A DNA stretch of 64,000 nucleotides from NCBI RefSeq assembly GCF_024170165.1, contig NZ_JALJXP010000002.1, positions 1 to 64,000 on the forward strand. The letters run 5' to 3'. Origin of the DNA: Pseudomonas nitroreducens. GTDB lineage: Bacteria; Pseudomonadota; Gammaproteobacteria; Pseudomonadales; Pseudomonadaceae. The translations under genes were made by a program, and so were the position numbers. The notes under the pieces are model-generated. The model made no database searches and was not told where the DNA came from. It was given only the letters and a program-made list of their open reading frames with translations. This document shows, piece after piece, positions 10,375 through 18,591 of the stretch. How positions within the stretch are numbered: position 1 is the first letter of the stretch; each line of letters begins with the position of its first letter.

Positions 10375-10406
10375 TTCCGCGGAGCGCTCCCGCTCCGCGG
10401 AATTTC
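10375..10406 (+). terminator. Rho-independent terminator of mvaU
   Basis: A 12-bp perfect stem (10375-10386 with 10391-10402, loop CTCC) is followed by a T-rich tail, 9 nt after the mvaU stop. Confidence 0.8.
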
Positions 10407-10809
10407 TCCTTCGCTCGGCGACTTCTGACAGGCGGCTGTATAAAAACTAGCCATCGTTAGAAGAATTCCTTATACTGGCCGACAGCGAACACCAAACCCA
10501 AGGTCGCCCCTCCCAGCACTCCCTACCTGATCCAGGGCAGAAGCTGGGCTCTACAGGGCCACGGCCAGCGCATCCTCCGCATCGATTCCAGAGCACGCCA
10601 ACCGTGCCAGGAACATTTGCCCGAGCGATCAGCGCCCCACGTCAGATCCTCTGCTTTCACCCAACATCGCAGCCTGACGCGAACAGACCCTCAAGTTTCC
10701 AATCGCTGCCATATTCCGGTCACACGCTTTCTGCATTCTCAGATTGCACCCGGAGCTTTTGACGATTTCGACGGTCATAGGACCGTTACCTATTTGGAAA
10801 GACAAGACA
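10407..10809 (+). other. Intergenic leader upstream of the DUF3509-like gene
   Basis: This is a 403-bp stretch without a credible gene. A promoter-like TATACT occurs at about 10472-10477. If it is used, the DUF3509-like mRNA would have an about 330-nt leader. I found no clear structured RNA or open frame with a ribosome-binding site in the rest. Confidence 0.4.
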
Positions 10810-11034
10810 ATGAAAACCTCCCTGCAAATCCAGGAGGCGATTCGCACCCTCTCGGCGGCCTTCGCCCCTCTGAACTGCGTCATCCAGGCCAAGCGCAAGC
10901 ATGGTTTCAGCTTCACCCTGGTCAACGAGCATGGCATCGCCAAGCACACCGAGCGCCTCTACCCCCAGCAGTACCTGGGCGAGGTGCCGCTGAACGCGGT
11001 GATCCAGCGAGTGCAAGCCACCATCGCTGCCTGA
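10810..11034 (+). CDS. Small DUF3509-like protein
   Basis: This is a 74-residue protein, MKTSLQIQEAIRTLSAAFAPLNC. It has the layout I associate with Pseudomonas DUF3509 proteins: an amphipathic N-terminal helix ending in AFAP, two beta strands (CVIQAKRKHGFSFTLVNEHG) and a C-terminal helix (LNAVIQRVQATIAA). The family assignment is from memory and the function is unknown. There is no signal peptide. A clear terminator follows 17 nt after the stop, supporting a real monocistronic gene. Confidence 0.75.
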   Translation: MKTSLQIQEAIRTLSAAFAPLNCVIQAKRKHGFSFTLVNEHGIAKHTERLYPQQYLGEVPLNAVIQRVQATIAA

Positions 11035-11046
11035 GCCTGAAAACGA

Positions 11047-11076
11047 AAAAAGCCCCGCATGAGCGGGGCTTTTGCT
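11047..11076 (+). terminator. Rho-independent terminator after the DUF3509-like gene
   Basis: AGCCCCGC/GCGGGGCT forms an 8-bp stem with loop ATGA, flanked by an A tract and a T tract (TTTTGCTTTT). Confidence 0.85.
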
Positions 11077-11103
11077 TTTCTGCCTTCTCTATATAGGCAG
11101 CAC

Positions 11104-11625
11104 TCAGTTGAGACTGATGCCCGCCTTCACCGATTCGATCTCCGCCATCAGCGCCGCATAACGCTCCGAGGGTGCCGCATAGGTCAGCGAGTACGCCGCC
11201 CCATCACCCAACGCGACCTGCACGGTCTGCTTGAGCACCTCGGTGCCGTTCTGGCTGATGCCACAATGGACCTCCAGCCCCGCCAGCCCACCCAGCCTGG
11301 CATCCAGCGGCTTGCTGCACGCCGCCTGGAATCCCTGACGCATGAAGTCCTTCTGCAGCGCCTTGCGCATCTCGACGATGACATTCTCGACACTGACCTT
11401 GGCAGCAGAGCCGAGCCGACTGCGAGTGACCTCCATGACCAGGTCCTGGGAGCCATCCTCCGCCATGCGCACGCCACGCTGACGAACCACAGGCGCATCA
11501 GCCGCCGCATCCGCTGGCGAGCGCGAAACCTCCCAGCCCTGCGGCCAGATCACCTGCATATCCGCCAATGCTGACAGCGGCAGCCACAACACGCCGAGCA
11601 ACAACCAGGATCGCAGACCACTCAT
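11104..11625 (-). CDS. Secreted protein of unknown function (possibly DUF4946)
   Basis: This is a 173-residue protein with a Sec signal peptide (MSGLRSWLLLGVLWLPLSALA, cleavage expected after ALA near residue 21). The mature part begins DMQVIWPQGWEV. One cysteine pair is conceivable (GFQAACSKP and LEVHCGISQ). The pattern resembles the Pseudomonas DUF4946 family, but I am not certain. It is probably periplasmic. The ATG at 11625 is chosen because AGGTG precedes it and it opens directly into the signal peptide. A dispersed CTATATA-centred motif lies just beyond its stop codon. Confidence 0.75.
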   Translation of the reverse strand: MSGLRSWLLLGVLWLPLSALADMQVIWPQGWEVSRSPADAAADAPVVRQRGVRMAEDGSQDLVMEVTRSRLGSAAKVSVENVIVEMRKALQKDFMRQGFQAACSKPLDARLGGLAGLEVHCGISQNGTEVLKQTVQVALGDGAAYSLTYAAPSERYAALMAEIESVKAGISLN

Positions 11626-12037
11626 CACCACCTCCGAGCCCCCAAAGGGATACCGTAGCAGGCACCCCTGCAATTTCGCGGGCCAGCCACTCGTTCGAGA
11701 GCCAGCAAGAAAGCGACCCTACCGGACCGCCCATCCAGCGCCAAGCGCCACTGACGAGGCCTGATAGCCCAGCCACCGGAAGGACGCAGAGCCGGAGCTA
11801 CATTCACGGTGCAGCCGGCGAACCGACCAACTTGCAGCCCCCAATAAGCTTCCACCCTGAAGCCCCGCTCTCTCCAGGTACGGAGCTTCTCGTTAGTGCC
11901 TGTAGTCCCTCCCTCGATCGCCGGCAATGCATCGGCGCCGACACAATACTTACCTTGCCGATACCAAATTATTCGAGACACCCGCGCCGCCGGCGGGTCT
12001 ACTTTGCGCCGATTTTTTCATGCCTCATGGTGTCTCG
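11626..12037. other. Intergenic region between two outward-facing genes
   Basis: This is a 412-bp gap between the divergent secreted-protein gene and the glycine-rich lipoprotein gene. Overlapping frames here lack ribosome-binding sites and family-like sequence. It must hold two divergent promoters, but I could not place convincing -35/-10 pairs. Confidence 0.4.
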
Positions 12038-12208
12038 ATGTTGTCCAAGCTGACCAAAGCCGCTCTGCTCACCTCCCTCGTACTGCTCTCCGGCTGCTGG
12101 CCGTTCTTCCCGCCATTCGGCGGCCCAGGCGGTGGCGGCCCGGGTGGCGGCAACAGTCACGGAGGTGGTGGCCACGGCGGCGGCCCCGGTTTCGAAAACC
12201 GCCGATAA
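12038..12208 (+). CDS. Small glycine-rich lipoprotein
   Basis: This is a 56-residue protein. Its signal peptide ends in a lipobox (LTSLVLLSGC, lipidated Cys near residue 18), followed by WPFFPPFGGP and a low-complexity Gly/His tail. It is expected to be anchored in the inner or outer membrane; the residue after Cys is W, not D, so outer-membrane sorting is possible. Function is unknown. ATG 12038 and ATG 12020 are both possible and neither has a strong ribosome-binding site. A perfect terminator follows immediately, which supports expression. Confidence 0.65.
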   Translation: MLSKLTKAALLTSLVLLSGCWPFFPPFGGPGGGGPGGGNSHGGGGHGGGPGFENRR

Positions 12209-12212
12209 GACA

Positions 12213-12244
12213 ACGCCCGATGCACTGCATCGGGCGTTTTTGTT
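12213..12244 (+). terminator. Rho-independent terminator after the small lipoprotein
   Basis: ACGCCCGATGC/GCATCGGGCGT is a perfect 11-bp stem with loop ACT, followed by TTTTTGTTT. Confidence 0.9.
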
Positions 12245-12367
12245 TACCATCACCACCCAGGCTCCCAGATCAACGATCAGCCAGAGAACCAGACACCGGA
12301 CGAGCAGAAGACCGCAGCAGGCGCCATACTGACAGGTAGAACGAAATCGCAGGCTCAGTGAGGGAAA

Positions 12368-12682
12368 ATGAAGAAGCTCACAGCGTTGTTCCTGCTCATG
12401 ACTGTCGCCAGCGGCGCTCAAGCATCCGACTTCTGCACCGGCATCGGCCTGTTTGCACGCGCGGGAGCGCTGTACCGAAACGAAGGGAAAACCGAACAAC
12501 AGGCCATAGCGGCCGTTCATGAGGGCAGTGCCAAGCTCGACGCGGATACGCAGGTAATCGTCAGGTACTTCGTGCGCTTCGGCTACCACGGCGACCAGAC
12601 GCCCGATCAGGCCTACGCCAACGCCGAACAGAAATGCCGGCAGTACGAAGACTACAGCGAACGCAGAAACGCAATGAACTAG
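12368..12682 (+). CDS. Small secreted protein of unknown function
   Basis: This is a 104-residue protein with a clear signal peptide (MKKLTALFLLMTVASGAQAS, cleavage near residue 19-20). The mature part of about 84 residues is mostly helical, starts DFCTGIGLFARAGALYRNEGKTEQQA and has a second Cys near the C-terminus (AEQKCRQYEDY), allowing one disulfide. It resembles small Rap1a/Tai- or YicS-like periplasmic helical proteins in size only, so no family is assigned. GAGGG lies 7 nt before the ATG. It is a single gene. Confidence 0.7.
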   Translation: MKKLTALFLLMTVASGAQASDFCTGIGLFARAGALYRNEGKTEQQAIAAVHEGSAKLDADTQVIVRYFVRFGYHGDQTPDQAYANAEQKCRQYEDYSERRNAMN

Positions 12683-12968
12683 AGGTCACGCCGACTTTCC
12701 GCCCCTTCCCTCACCCCGCCCATCAGCCCGCGACCGAGCAGCCAAGGAGCGAACACCTCTCGGCGCCCGAACTGCCAGCAGAAGATTCCAGCGCTATATA
12801 AAGGAGGGCTTCCTGATCGGGCGGGCGCAAGCGTCACCAGGCCGCGACCACCTGAAGATGACAGTCCGGCAGAAGCAGGAACATGGGTAGAAGGCGCTCA
12901 TGCAGCAACGCTCCGACACTACAGAACGGGAAAGCGCCTTTCCTGAGACCTGAAAACGCCCAAAACAA
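12683..12968. other. Intergenic region with no recognised gene
   Basis: This is a 286-bp gap (longer if counted to tRNA-Val at 13022). Apart from a CTATATAAAG motif at about 12794 and the tRNA-Val terminator at its right end, I see nothing supported. Confidence 0.4.
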
Positions 12969-12999
12969 AAAGGGCGACCCTTTCGGATCGCCCTTTCTG
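12966..12999 (-). terminator. Rho-independent terminator after tRNA-Val
   Basis: A perfect 9-bp stem AAAGGGCGA/TCGCCCTTT (12969-12977 with 12988-12996) is followed on the minus strand by TTGTTTTG. It lies 22 nt beyond the tRNA 3' end. Confidence 0.8.
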
Positions 13000-13021
13000 A
13001 AATCGCCGAAGCGATTATGTT

Positions 13022-13098
13022 TGGTAGGCACAATTGGACTCGAACCAACGACCCCCACCATGTCAAGGTGGTGCTCTAACCAACTGAGCTATGTGCCT
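13022..13098 (-). tRNA. tRNA-Val (anticodon GAC)
   Basis: This is a 77-nt cloverleaf with encoded CCA. The acceptor AGGCACA pairs with UGUGCCU, the D loop has AGCUCAGUUGGUUAGAGC, the anticodon stem is CCACC/GGUGG with loop UUGACAU, and the T arm contains GGUUCGAGUCC. The anticodon GAC reads GUC/GUU. Confidence 0.95.
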
Positions 13099-13112
13099 GT
13101 CGTGTGGGGCGC

Positions 13113-13140
13113 ATTCTACGCGATCGTTTTAGAGCGTCAA
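13113..13140 (-). promoter_or_regulatory. Promoter of tRNA-Val
   Basis: On the minus strand there is TTGACG (13140-13135), a 16-bp spacer and TAGAAT (13118-13113), followed by a GCGCCCC discriminator. Transcription would start about 8 nt before the mature 5' end. This is the same layout as the stable-RNA promoter at the left edge of the window. Confidence 0.8.
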
Positions 13141-13284
13141 GCACTTTTTTCAGCTAAGCCACTGAAAAAGTGAATTTTTTTATGTTCGACCGTCCGTAAA
13201 TTATTTTGCACGGGCACTAGCCGGCCAGATTCTACTCAGGTAGCATCCGCACATCTCGTAAAAAATAACAAACACAGGTGCATT

Positions 13285-14568
13285 ATGCCGCACACTTCCT
13301 ACCCCTCTTCCTATTACGCAGCCTCGGCCAACCCGGTCCCGGCCCGTCCTGAACTGCAGGGCGAGGTGGAAACCGATGTCTGCGTGATCGGCGCAGGCTA
13401 CACCGGCCTGTCGACTGCCCTGTTCCTGCTGGAAAACGGCTTCAAGGTCACCGTGCTGGAAGCCGCCAAGGTTGGCTTCGGCGCGTCGGGCCGTAACGGC
13501 GGCCAGATCGTCAACAGCTACAGCCGCGACATCGACGTCATCGAACGCAGCGTTGGTGCCAAGCAGGCCAAACTGCTGGGCGACATGGCCTTCGAAGGCG
13601 GCCGCATCATTCGCGAGCGCATCGCCAAGTACAACATCCAGTGCGACCTGAAGGACGGCGGCGTGTTCGCAGCCCTCAGCGCCAAGCAGATGGGCCACCT
13701 GGAATCGCAGAAAAAGCTGTGGGAGCGCTTCGGCCACACCCAGCTGGAACTGATGGACGCCAAGCGCATCCGTGAAGTCGTGGGCACCGACAGCTATGTC
13801 GGCGGCATGCTCGACATGAGCGGCGGCCACATCCACCCGCTGAACCTCGCCCTGGGCGAAGCTGCAGCCGTGGAGTCCCTGGGCGGCGTGATCCACGAGC
13901 AGTCCCCTGCCGTGAAGATCGACCGTGGCGCCAACCCGGTCGTGCACACCCCGCAAGGCCGCGTTAAGGCCAAGTTCATCGTCGTAGCCGGTAACGCCTA
14001 CCTCGGCGGCCTGGTGCCGGAACTGGCTTCCAAGTCCATGCCGTGCGGCACCCAGGTGATCACCACCGAGCCGCTGAGCGCCGACCTGGCCAAGTCCCTG
14101 CTGCCGACCGACTACTGCGTCGAAGACTGCAACTACCTGCTCGACTACTACCGCCTGACCGGCGACAACCGCCTGATCTTCGGCGGTGGCGTGGTCTACG
14201 GTGCGCGCGACCCGTCGAACATCGAGGCGATCATTCGTCCGAAGATGCTCAAGGTGTTCCCGCAGCTGAAGGACGTGAAGATCGACTTCGCCTGGACCGG
14301 CAACTTCCTGCTGACCCTCTCGCGTCTGCCGCAGGTTGGCCGTATCGGCGACAACATCTACTACTCCCAGGGTTGCTCGGGCCACGGTGTCACCTACACC
14401 CACCTGGCCGGCAAGCTGCTGGCCGAAGTGCTGCGTGGCCAGGCCGAGCGTTTCGACGCCTTCGCCAACTTGCCGCACTACCCCTTCCCGGGCGGCCGCA
14501 TGTTCCAGGTCCCGTTCTCCGCGATCGGTGCCTGGTACTACACCATGCGTGACAAGCTGGGCATCTGA
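13285..14568 (+). CDS. FAD-dependent polyamine/gamma-glutamylpolyamine oxidoreductase (PuuB/PauB type)
   Basis: This is a 427-residue DAO-family flavoprotein. It has a Rossmann motif near residue 33-60 (VCVIGAGYTGLSTALFLLENG), the FAD-linked GASGRNGGQI segment and a C-terminal GCSGHGVTYTHLAGKLLAE. These match gamma-glutamylputrescine oxidases (E. coli PuuB) and the P. aeruginosa PauB paralogues, which oxidise gamma-glutamylated polyamines for use as carbon and nitrogen. The N-terminal YPSSYYAASAN is also typical. Which PauB paralogue it is cannot be decided without alignment; position suggests PauB3. No gamma-glutamylpolyamine synthetase is adjacent. It stands alone with its own terminator. 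Confidence 0.85.
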   Translation: MPHTSYPSSYYAASANPVPARPELQGEVETDVCVIGAGYTGLSTALFLLENGFKVTVLEAAKVGFGASGRNGGQIVNSYSRDIDVIERSVGAKQAKLLGDMAFEGGRIIRERIAKYNIQCDLKDGGVFAALSAKQMGHLESQKKLWERFGHTQLELMDAKRIREVVGTDSYVGGMLDMSGGHIHPLNLALGEAAAVESLGGVIHEQSPAVKIDRGANPVVHTPQGRVKAKFIVVAGNAYLGGLVPELASKSMPCGTQVITTEPLSADLAKSLLPTDYCVEDCNYLLDYYRLTGDNRLIFGGGVVYGARDPSNIEAIIRPKMLKVFPQLKDVKIDFAWTGNFLLTLSRLPQVGRIGDNIYYSQGCSGHGVTYTHLAGKLLAEVLRGQAERFDAFANLPHYPFPGGRMFQVPFSAIGAWYYTMRDKLGI

Positions 14569-14590
14569 CGCCTCGCTGCACACCGCTCGA

Positions 14591-14618
14591 AAAAACGGCG
14601 CCTCAGGGCGCCGTTTTT
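14591..14618. terminator. Bidirectional terminator between convergent genes
   Basis: AAAAACGGCGCC/GGCGCCGTTTTT is a 12-bp perfect stem with loop TCAG. It lies 22 nt after the oxidoreductase stop, and its loop contains the last base of the convergent channel gene, so it serves both. Confidence 0.9.
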
Positions 14619-15562
14619 CTTTTCGGGGACCTCTCCGGTGGCGACGTATCGCTGCGCACCTGGGCGTGGCTCATCAGCGCGAAGATCAGACTGCCGCCGA
14701 CGATGTTGCCGGCCAGCGTCGGCAAGGCGAAGTCGAAGATGAACGCGGCCAGCCCGACTTCCCCGGCGAACATCAGGTAGCCCACTTCGCAGGTGCCGAC
14801 CACGATGTGGCTGAAGCTGCCCAGGGCCATCAGGTAGGTGACCAGGAAGATGATCCATACCTTGGCGTTCTCCGCGGCCGGCACCAGCCAGACCATGGTG
14901 GCGATCATCCAGCCGGAGACGATGCCCTTGGAGAACATCTGCCAATGGTCGTTCTCCATCACCTCGCGGCCGATATCGAGGAAAGCCTGATCGGCCCTGG
15001 TGTCGAAGATCGGCAGATGGAGCATGGCGTAGGCGAACAGCAGCGCGCCGACGATATTGCCCGCCAGTACCACCGACCACAGCCGCAACAGCTGCCCGAA
15101 CTTTTCCAGCGTCGGTTCGCTCATGACCGGCAGCACCGCCGTCAGGGTGTTCTCGGTGAACAGCTGCTGGCGCGCAAGGATGATCGCCAGGAAGCCCACC
15201 GGGTAGCCGAGGCTGGTGGTGATCACCGCCATGTCGTGCTCCGGCAGCCGCGCGCGGAACAGCCCCATGGCCATCAGCGACAGGCCGATGGTCAGTCCTG
15301 CGGCCAGCGCAGACCACCAGAGCGCCGCCAGGGTACGCTCCAGTTCGTGATTGCCCTGCAGGCGGATGACTTCGTGCAGCACCAGCGCGCGAGGCGGCTG
15401 GCTTTTCTCGACCTTGCGCCGTTCTTCGGCGGACAGCTCGTCCGCCGTATCGCCAGCGGTTTTCGAGCTGCGCGTCGGGCTACGGGCAGCAGGCTTCTTC
15501 GAGCTCGACGCCGTCGATCGGGTGCGCGCGCCGGAGCGTGCGGGAGGTTTTTCCGTGGCCAT
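14603..15562 (-). CDS. Formate/nitrite transporter-family membrane protein
   Basis: This is a 319-residue protein. Residues 1-70 are a hydrophilic, Lys/Arg/Ser-rich N-terminal extension. After it come six membrane segments typical of FNT channels, with SLGYPVGFLAIILARQQLFTENTLTAVLPV, GTCEVGYLM and a final GNIVGGSL motif. FNT proteins are pentameric channels for small monovalent anions (formate, nitrite, hydrosulfide). The long cationic tail and the FTENT motif place it in the YfdC-like branch, whose substrate is unsettled. The ATG at 15562 (GAGG upstream) is preferred over a GTG at 15571. No formate or nitrite enzyme is adjacent. Confidence 0.85.
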   Translation of the reverse strand: MATEKPPARSGARTRSTASSSKKPAARSPTRSSKTAGDTADELSAEERRKVEKSQPPRALVLHEVIRLQGNHELERTLAALWWSALAAGLTIGLSLMAMGLFRARLPEHDMAVITTSLGYPVGFLAIILARQQLFTENTLTAVLPVMSEPTLEKFGQLLRLWSVVLAGNIVGALLFAYAMLHLPIFDTRADQAFLDIGREVMENDHWQMFSKGIVSGWMIATMVWLVPAAENAKVWIIFLVTYLMALGSFSHIVVGTCEVGYLMFAGEVGLAAFIFDFALPTLAGNIVGGSLIFALMSHAQVRSDTSPPERSPKRKTAP

Positions 15563-15634
15563 GCGGGGCACCTCGCTGTGGCAGTGCAGACTTAGGCTGC
15601 GCCCTTCCCGCTTCGGTTCCGGAAAGTTTCGAGG

Positions 15635-16120
15635 TCAGGCCGCCGGGGCGAAGCGCAGCTGGCGCCAGTCGGTATCGAGATGGCCGAAGTAGACGCAGGC
15701 GTGCCCATGGGGAAAGAGAATGTGCTCCGCGGCGATGCCCGGACCTTCAAGGCGCAGCAGGCGTCCCCAGGGATGATGGCTGATGCGTCCGCGCACATCC
15801 TCGACCGTGCCGCCGCGCCACCAGTGGATGGCGGCCTCGGCATCCTCGATGCCCTCGGGCTGCTCGATGCGCACCGATTCGTCGCGCCAGCCGATCACTC
15901 GCTGCGGGTCGAAGCCGGCCTGCTGCGCCAGCGGTAGCGGCGTGACCCATTGCGCGCCATCGCACTCCGCCAACGACACCGCCAGCTCAAACCACTGCGG
16001 CTGTTCCAGCGCCCAGAGCAGATCACCGTCGATGGCCAGGGAAGGTTCGGGCTGAGCCTGGATACGGAATCCGGCGCAGACCAGAACGCCGTCCCGCAGC
16101 GCAATGCGGACCTCGCTCAT
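15635..16120 (-). CDS. Protein of unknown function coupled to a phosphatase-like gene
   Basis: This is a 161-residue protein, MSEVRIALRDGVLVCAGFRIQ, rich in Trp (LWALEQPQWFELAV, WWRGGTVEDVRG) and ending with LDTDWRQLRFAPAA. There is no signal peptide or membrane segment. The alternation of short beta-like segments suggests a small beta-rich cytoplasmic domain. I recognise no family. The ATG overlaps the TGA of the upstream phosphatase-like gene (16117-16120), so the two are translationally coupled and probably act together. Confidence 0.75.
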   Translation of the reverse strand: MSEVRIALRDGVLVCAGFRIQAQPEPSLAIDGDLLWALEQPQWFELAVSLAECDGAQWVTPLPLAQQAGFDPQRVIGWRDESVRIEQPEGIEDAEAAIHWWRGGTVEDVRGRISHHPWGRLLRLEGPGIAAEHILFPHGHACVYFGHLDTDWRQLRFAPAA

Positions 16121-16452
16121 GCCCGCTCCAGACGAAGGAAAGGCCCGGCCTTGCGCTCGAGCAGGACGACCAGCTCGGGCTGGAGATAGGCGAAGTCGTC
16201 TGGGATATCCAGGCACACCAGGCGCTTGCCGCGCATCGCTTCGGCGAAGCGACGCAGCAGCGCCTGGCGGTGCCGGCGCTCCATGACGAAGACCAGGTCG
16301 GCCCATTCCAGCTGCTCGGCGCTCAGCGGAACTTCCGCGTCCGGCGCCAGCCCGGCGGAGTCGGTCTCGACCTCCGGCCAGCTGGCGAAGACAGTTTCAG
16401 CGGTGGGGCTGCGCAAACGATTGCGGCTGCAGATGAACAAAGCGCGGCGCAC
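16117..16452 (-). CDS. Low-molecular-weight protein tyrosine phosphatase-like protein
   Basis: This is a 111-residue protein, shorter than classical LMW-PTPs (about 140-155). The phosphate-binding loop near the N-terminus keeps CX5R followed by Ser (CSRNRLRS, Cys about 8, Arg about 14). SAG (DSAGLAPDAE) and the VFVME-R region are recognisable. The C-terminal DIPDDF stands where LMW-PTPs have the general-acid DP. It could be a small active phosphatase or a diverged family member. The start is GTG at 16452, with GGAGG five nt upstream. It is the first gene of a two-gene coupled unit. Confidence 0.8.
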   Translation of the reverse strand: MRRALFICSRNRLRSPTAETVFASWPEVETDSAGLAPDAEVPLSAEQLEWADLVFVMERRHRQALLRRFAEAMRGKRLVCLDIPDDFAYLQPELVVLLERKAGPFLRLERA

Positions 16453-16511
16453 TTCATCCTCCCTACGGCTGGCGCGCGAACGGCAGCGGCGATTCTAGGG
16501 AAGAAGGCGGC

Positions 16512-17342
16512 TCAGGGCGACTTCTGTTTGGCTTTCTGCCGTTCGAGGAAGTCGACCTTCCACTGTTCGACGCCCAGGTGCTCGGAGTCCAGGCTTGCCT
16601 CGACGCCATACTTCAGCTTGAGCGCGGCCACTTCCTTGGCGTGATCGAGCAGGAAGCGGTCGAAGCGCTCGATCAGCTCGCCATGCTTGAGCGTGGACAG
16701 GTGGAAAGCGCTGCGCGTATGCGGCAACGAAGGATCGAACACCAGCGCGCCCGGCTTCGCGCGGATGTTGTCCAGGTAGAAGGTGGCGACCACCACGTTG
16801 AAATAGACGCCGTCGGCCTGCTTCTTCAGTGCAGTGTGGATCATCTGCTTGAGGTCGGCGCTGGGAGCGAGGGCGATATGCCCGGCCTGCACCGGCTGCT
16901 CATAACCGCGCGGCGTCCAGCCATCCACCAGCGCCAGCGTCTTCAGCGCACCGACGCCCTGCCCCAGCCGCTCCGGCGCCACCAGTACGCCGTCGACGTA
17001 CTGGGTCACCGGCTGGCTGTAGCGCAGGGTTTTTCCGGCCTTCTGCTCGGGTGCCCAGTTGGGGTTGTCCGGATACTTGAAATCGACCTGACCGGAAAGC
17101 AGCGCCGGCAGCAGTGCATCCACCGGCAGTGGACGGTATTCCAGGGTGTTGCCGCCGGTGCTGGCGAACAGGTCCAGCACCTCGCGGGCAAAGCCCTGGT
17201 AGTTGCCTTGCGCATCGGTGCTGTAGTGCGGGGAGAAGGCCAGGTTCTCGACGCCGACGACGTAGGTCTGCGCCATGGTGACAGTGGAAACACCGGTGGA
17301 AAGGATGCTGGCGAGCGCGCAGCAGAATGCCTTGAGCTTCAA
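16512..17342 (-). CDS. Periplasmic solute-binding protein, family 3-like
   Basis: This is a 276-residue protein with a signal peptide (MKLKAFCCALASILSTGVSTVTMAQ). It resembles SBP_bac_3 amino acid/amine binding proteins: YVVGVENLAFSPHYSTDAQGNYQGFAREVLDLFAST at the N-terminus and a GQVDFKYPDNPNW segment. No permease or ATPase gene is next to it, so it may be an orphan sensor-type or polyamine/amino-acid binding protein. The start codon is TTG at 17342, supported by AAGGAG six nt upstream; no ATG gives a proper signal peptide. It lies 61 nt beyond the moaA end, on the same strand. Confidence 0.8.
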   Translation of the reverse strand: MKLKAFCCALASILSTGVSTVTMAQTYVVGVENLAFSPHYSTDAQGNYQGFAREVLDLFASTGGNTLEYRPLPVDALLPALLSGQVDFKYPDNPNWAPEQKAGKTLRYSQPVTQYVDGVLVAPERLGQGVGALKTLALVDGWTPRGYEQPVQAGHIALAPSADLKQMIHTALKKQADGVYFNVVVATFYLDNIRAKPGALVFDPSLPHTRSAFHLSTLKHGELIERFDRFLLDHAKEVAALKLKYGVEASLDSEHLGVEQWKVDFLERQKAKQKSP

Positions 17343-17403
17343 ACGACTCTCCTTGTTGCCTGTTGTTTTTGTTCTATGCGGGCCGGCGCCCGCCGTGGCG
17401 GAC

Positions 17404-18399
17404 TCAGCCGCCGGTCATGCTCATGAAGCGCAGCACCTGCACCTGCTGGTCGGCTTCGAAATGATGGCGTTCGGGCTTGAGCTGCAAGGCCTGCATCAGC
17501 GCTTCGCGCAGGCGCACGCTGTCGCCGGGGTGCTCACGCAGCAGTTGGCGCAGGTCCAGCGCACCTTCGTGGCCAAGGCAGAGCACCAGCTTGCCTTCGG
17601 CGGTCACCCGCACCCGGTTGCAGTCGCCGCAGAAGTTGTGGCTGTGCGGGGAGATGAAGCCGATCCGGCTGGCGTAGCCGTCGATGCGGTAGTAGCGCGA
17701 CGGCCCGCCGCTGCGCTCGGGCGTCGGCAGCAGTTGCCAGCGCTCGGCGAGCTGCGCGCGCACCTCGTCGCTGCTGCACAGGGTCTGCTTGCGCTCGTGG
17801 CTGCTGACGCTGCCCAGCGGCATCTCCTCGATGAAACTGATGTCGATGCCCTTCTCCAGGGCGAAGGCCACCAGGTCGCAGACTTCGTCGTCGTTGCGGC
17901 CCTTCTGCACCACGGCATTGAGCTTGATGCGCTCGAAGCCGGCCTCGCGGGCGGCATCGATGCCGTCGAGCACCTGCTCCAGCTTGTCGGAGCGGGTGAA
18001 GGCGGCGAAGCGCTCGCGGCGCAGGGAATCCAGGCTGATGTTCAGGCGGCGCACGCCGGCAGCGCGCAGCTCGGCCGCGCGCTCGCGCAGTTGCGAGCCG
18101 TTGGTGGTGATGGAGAGGTCGTCCAGCTCCGGGCGCGCGCCCAGTCTTGCCAGCAGGCTTGTCAGGCCCTTGCGCACCAGCGGCTCACCACCGGTGATGC
18201 GGATGCGTTTCACGCCCAGGCCGATGAAGGCGTCGGCGACGGCTTCCAGCTCCTCCAGGCTCAATACCTGGTCGCGCGGCAGGAACTGCATGTCTTCACT
18301 CATGCAGTAGGTGCAACGGAAGTCGCAGCGGTCGGTGACCGACAGGCGCAGGTAGGTGATGCGTCGACCGAAGGGGTCGACCAGCTGGGAATCGGACAT
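17404..18399 (-). CDS. moaA: GTP 3',8-cyclase (molybdenum cofactor biosynthesis protein A)
   Basis: This is a 331-residue radical SAM enzyme. The N-terminal CX3CX2C cluster is at residues about 25-32 (CDFRCTYC), ITGGEPL follows, and the second C-terminal [4Fe-4S] site is FCGDCNRVRVTAEGKLVLCLG. The sequence ends in the conserved Gly-Gly. It converts GTP to 3',8-cyclo-GTP, the first step of Moco synthesis. Position next to a TetR gene and the glyoxylate cluster matches the second moaA copy I recall in P. aeruginosa (moaA2). No other Moco genes are adjacent; modABC lies 34 kb away in this window. Confidence 0.95.
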   Translation of the reverse strand: MSDSQLVDPFGRRITYLRLSVTDRCDFRCTYCMSEDMQFLPRDQVLSLEELEAVADAFIGLGVKRIRITGGEPLVRKGLTSLLARLGARPELDDLSITTNGSQLRERAAELRAAGVRRLNISLDSLRRERFAAFTRSDKLEQVLDGIDAAREAGFERIKLNAVVQKGRNDDEVCDLVAFALEKGIDISFIEEMPLGSVSSHERKQTLCSSDEVRAQLAERWQLLPTPERSGGPSRYYRIDGYASRIGFISPHSHNFCGDCNRVRVTAEGKLVLCLGHEGALDLRQLLREHPGDSVRLREALMQALQLKPERHHFEADQQVQVLRFMSMTGG

Positions 18400-18591
18400 G
18401 GAGGTTCCGGATGGCAGGTGCCGAACGAAAGTGCGCTAGAAATACCTCAGAACCGCGCTGCTGTACACAGAAAACCGACCCGCGAGTCAGGAAAATGCGT
18501 ACAAGCGCCTCAGTTGAGGGCCTCCGGAGCCCGGTGCTACCATGCCCGGCTTAGTTGGGTGACCACGCAATACAAGAAAGAAGACCAGCCA

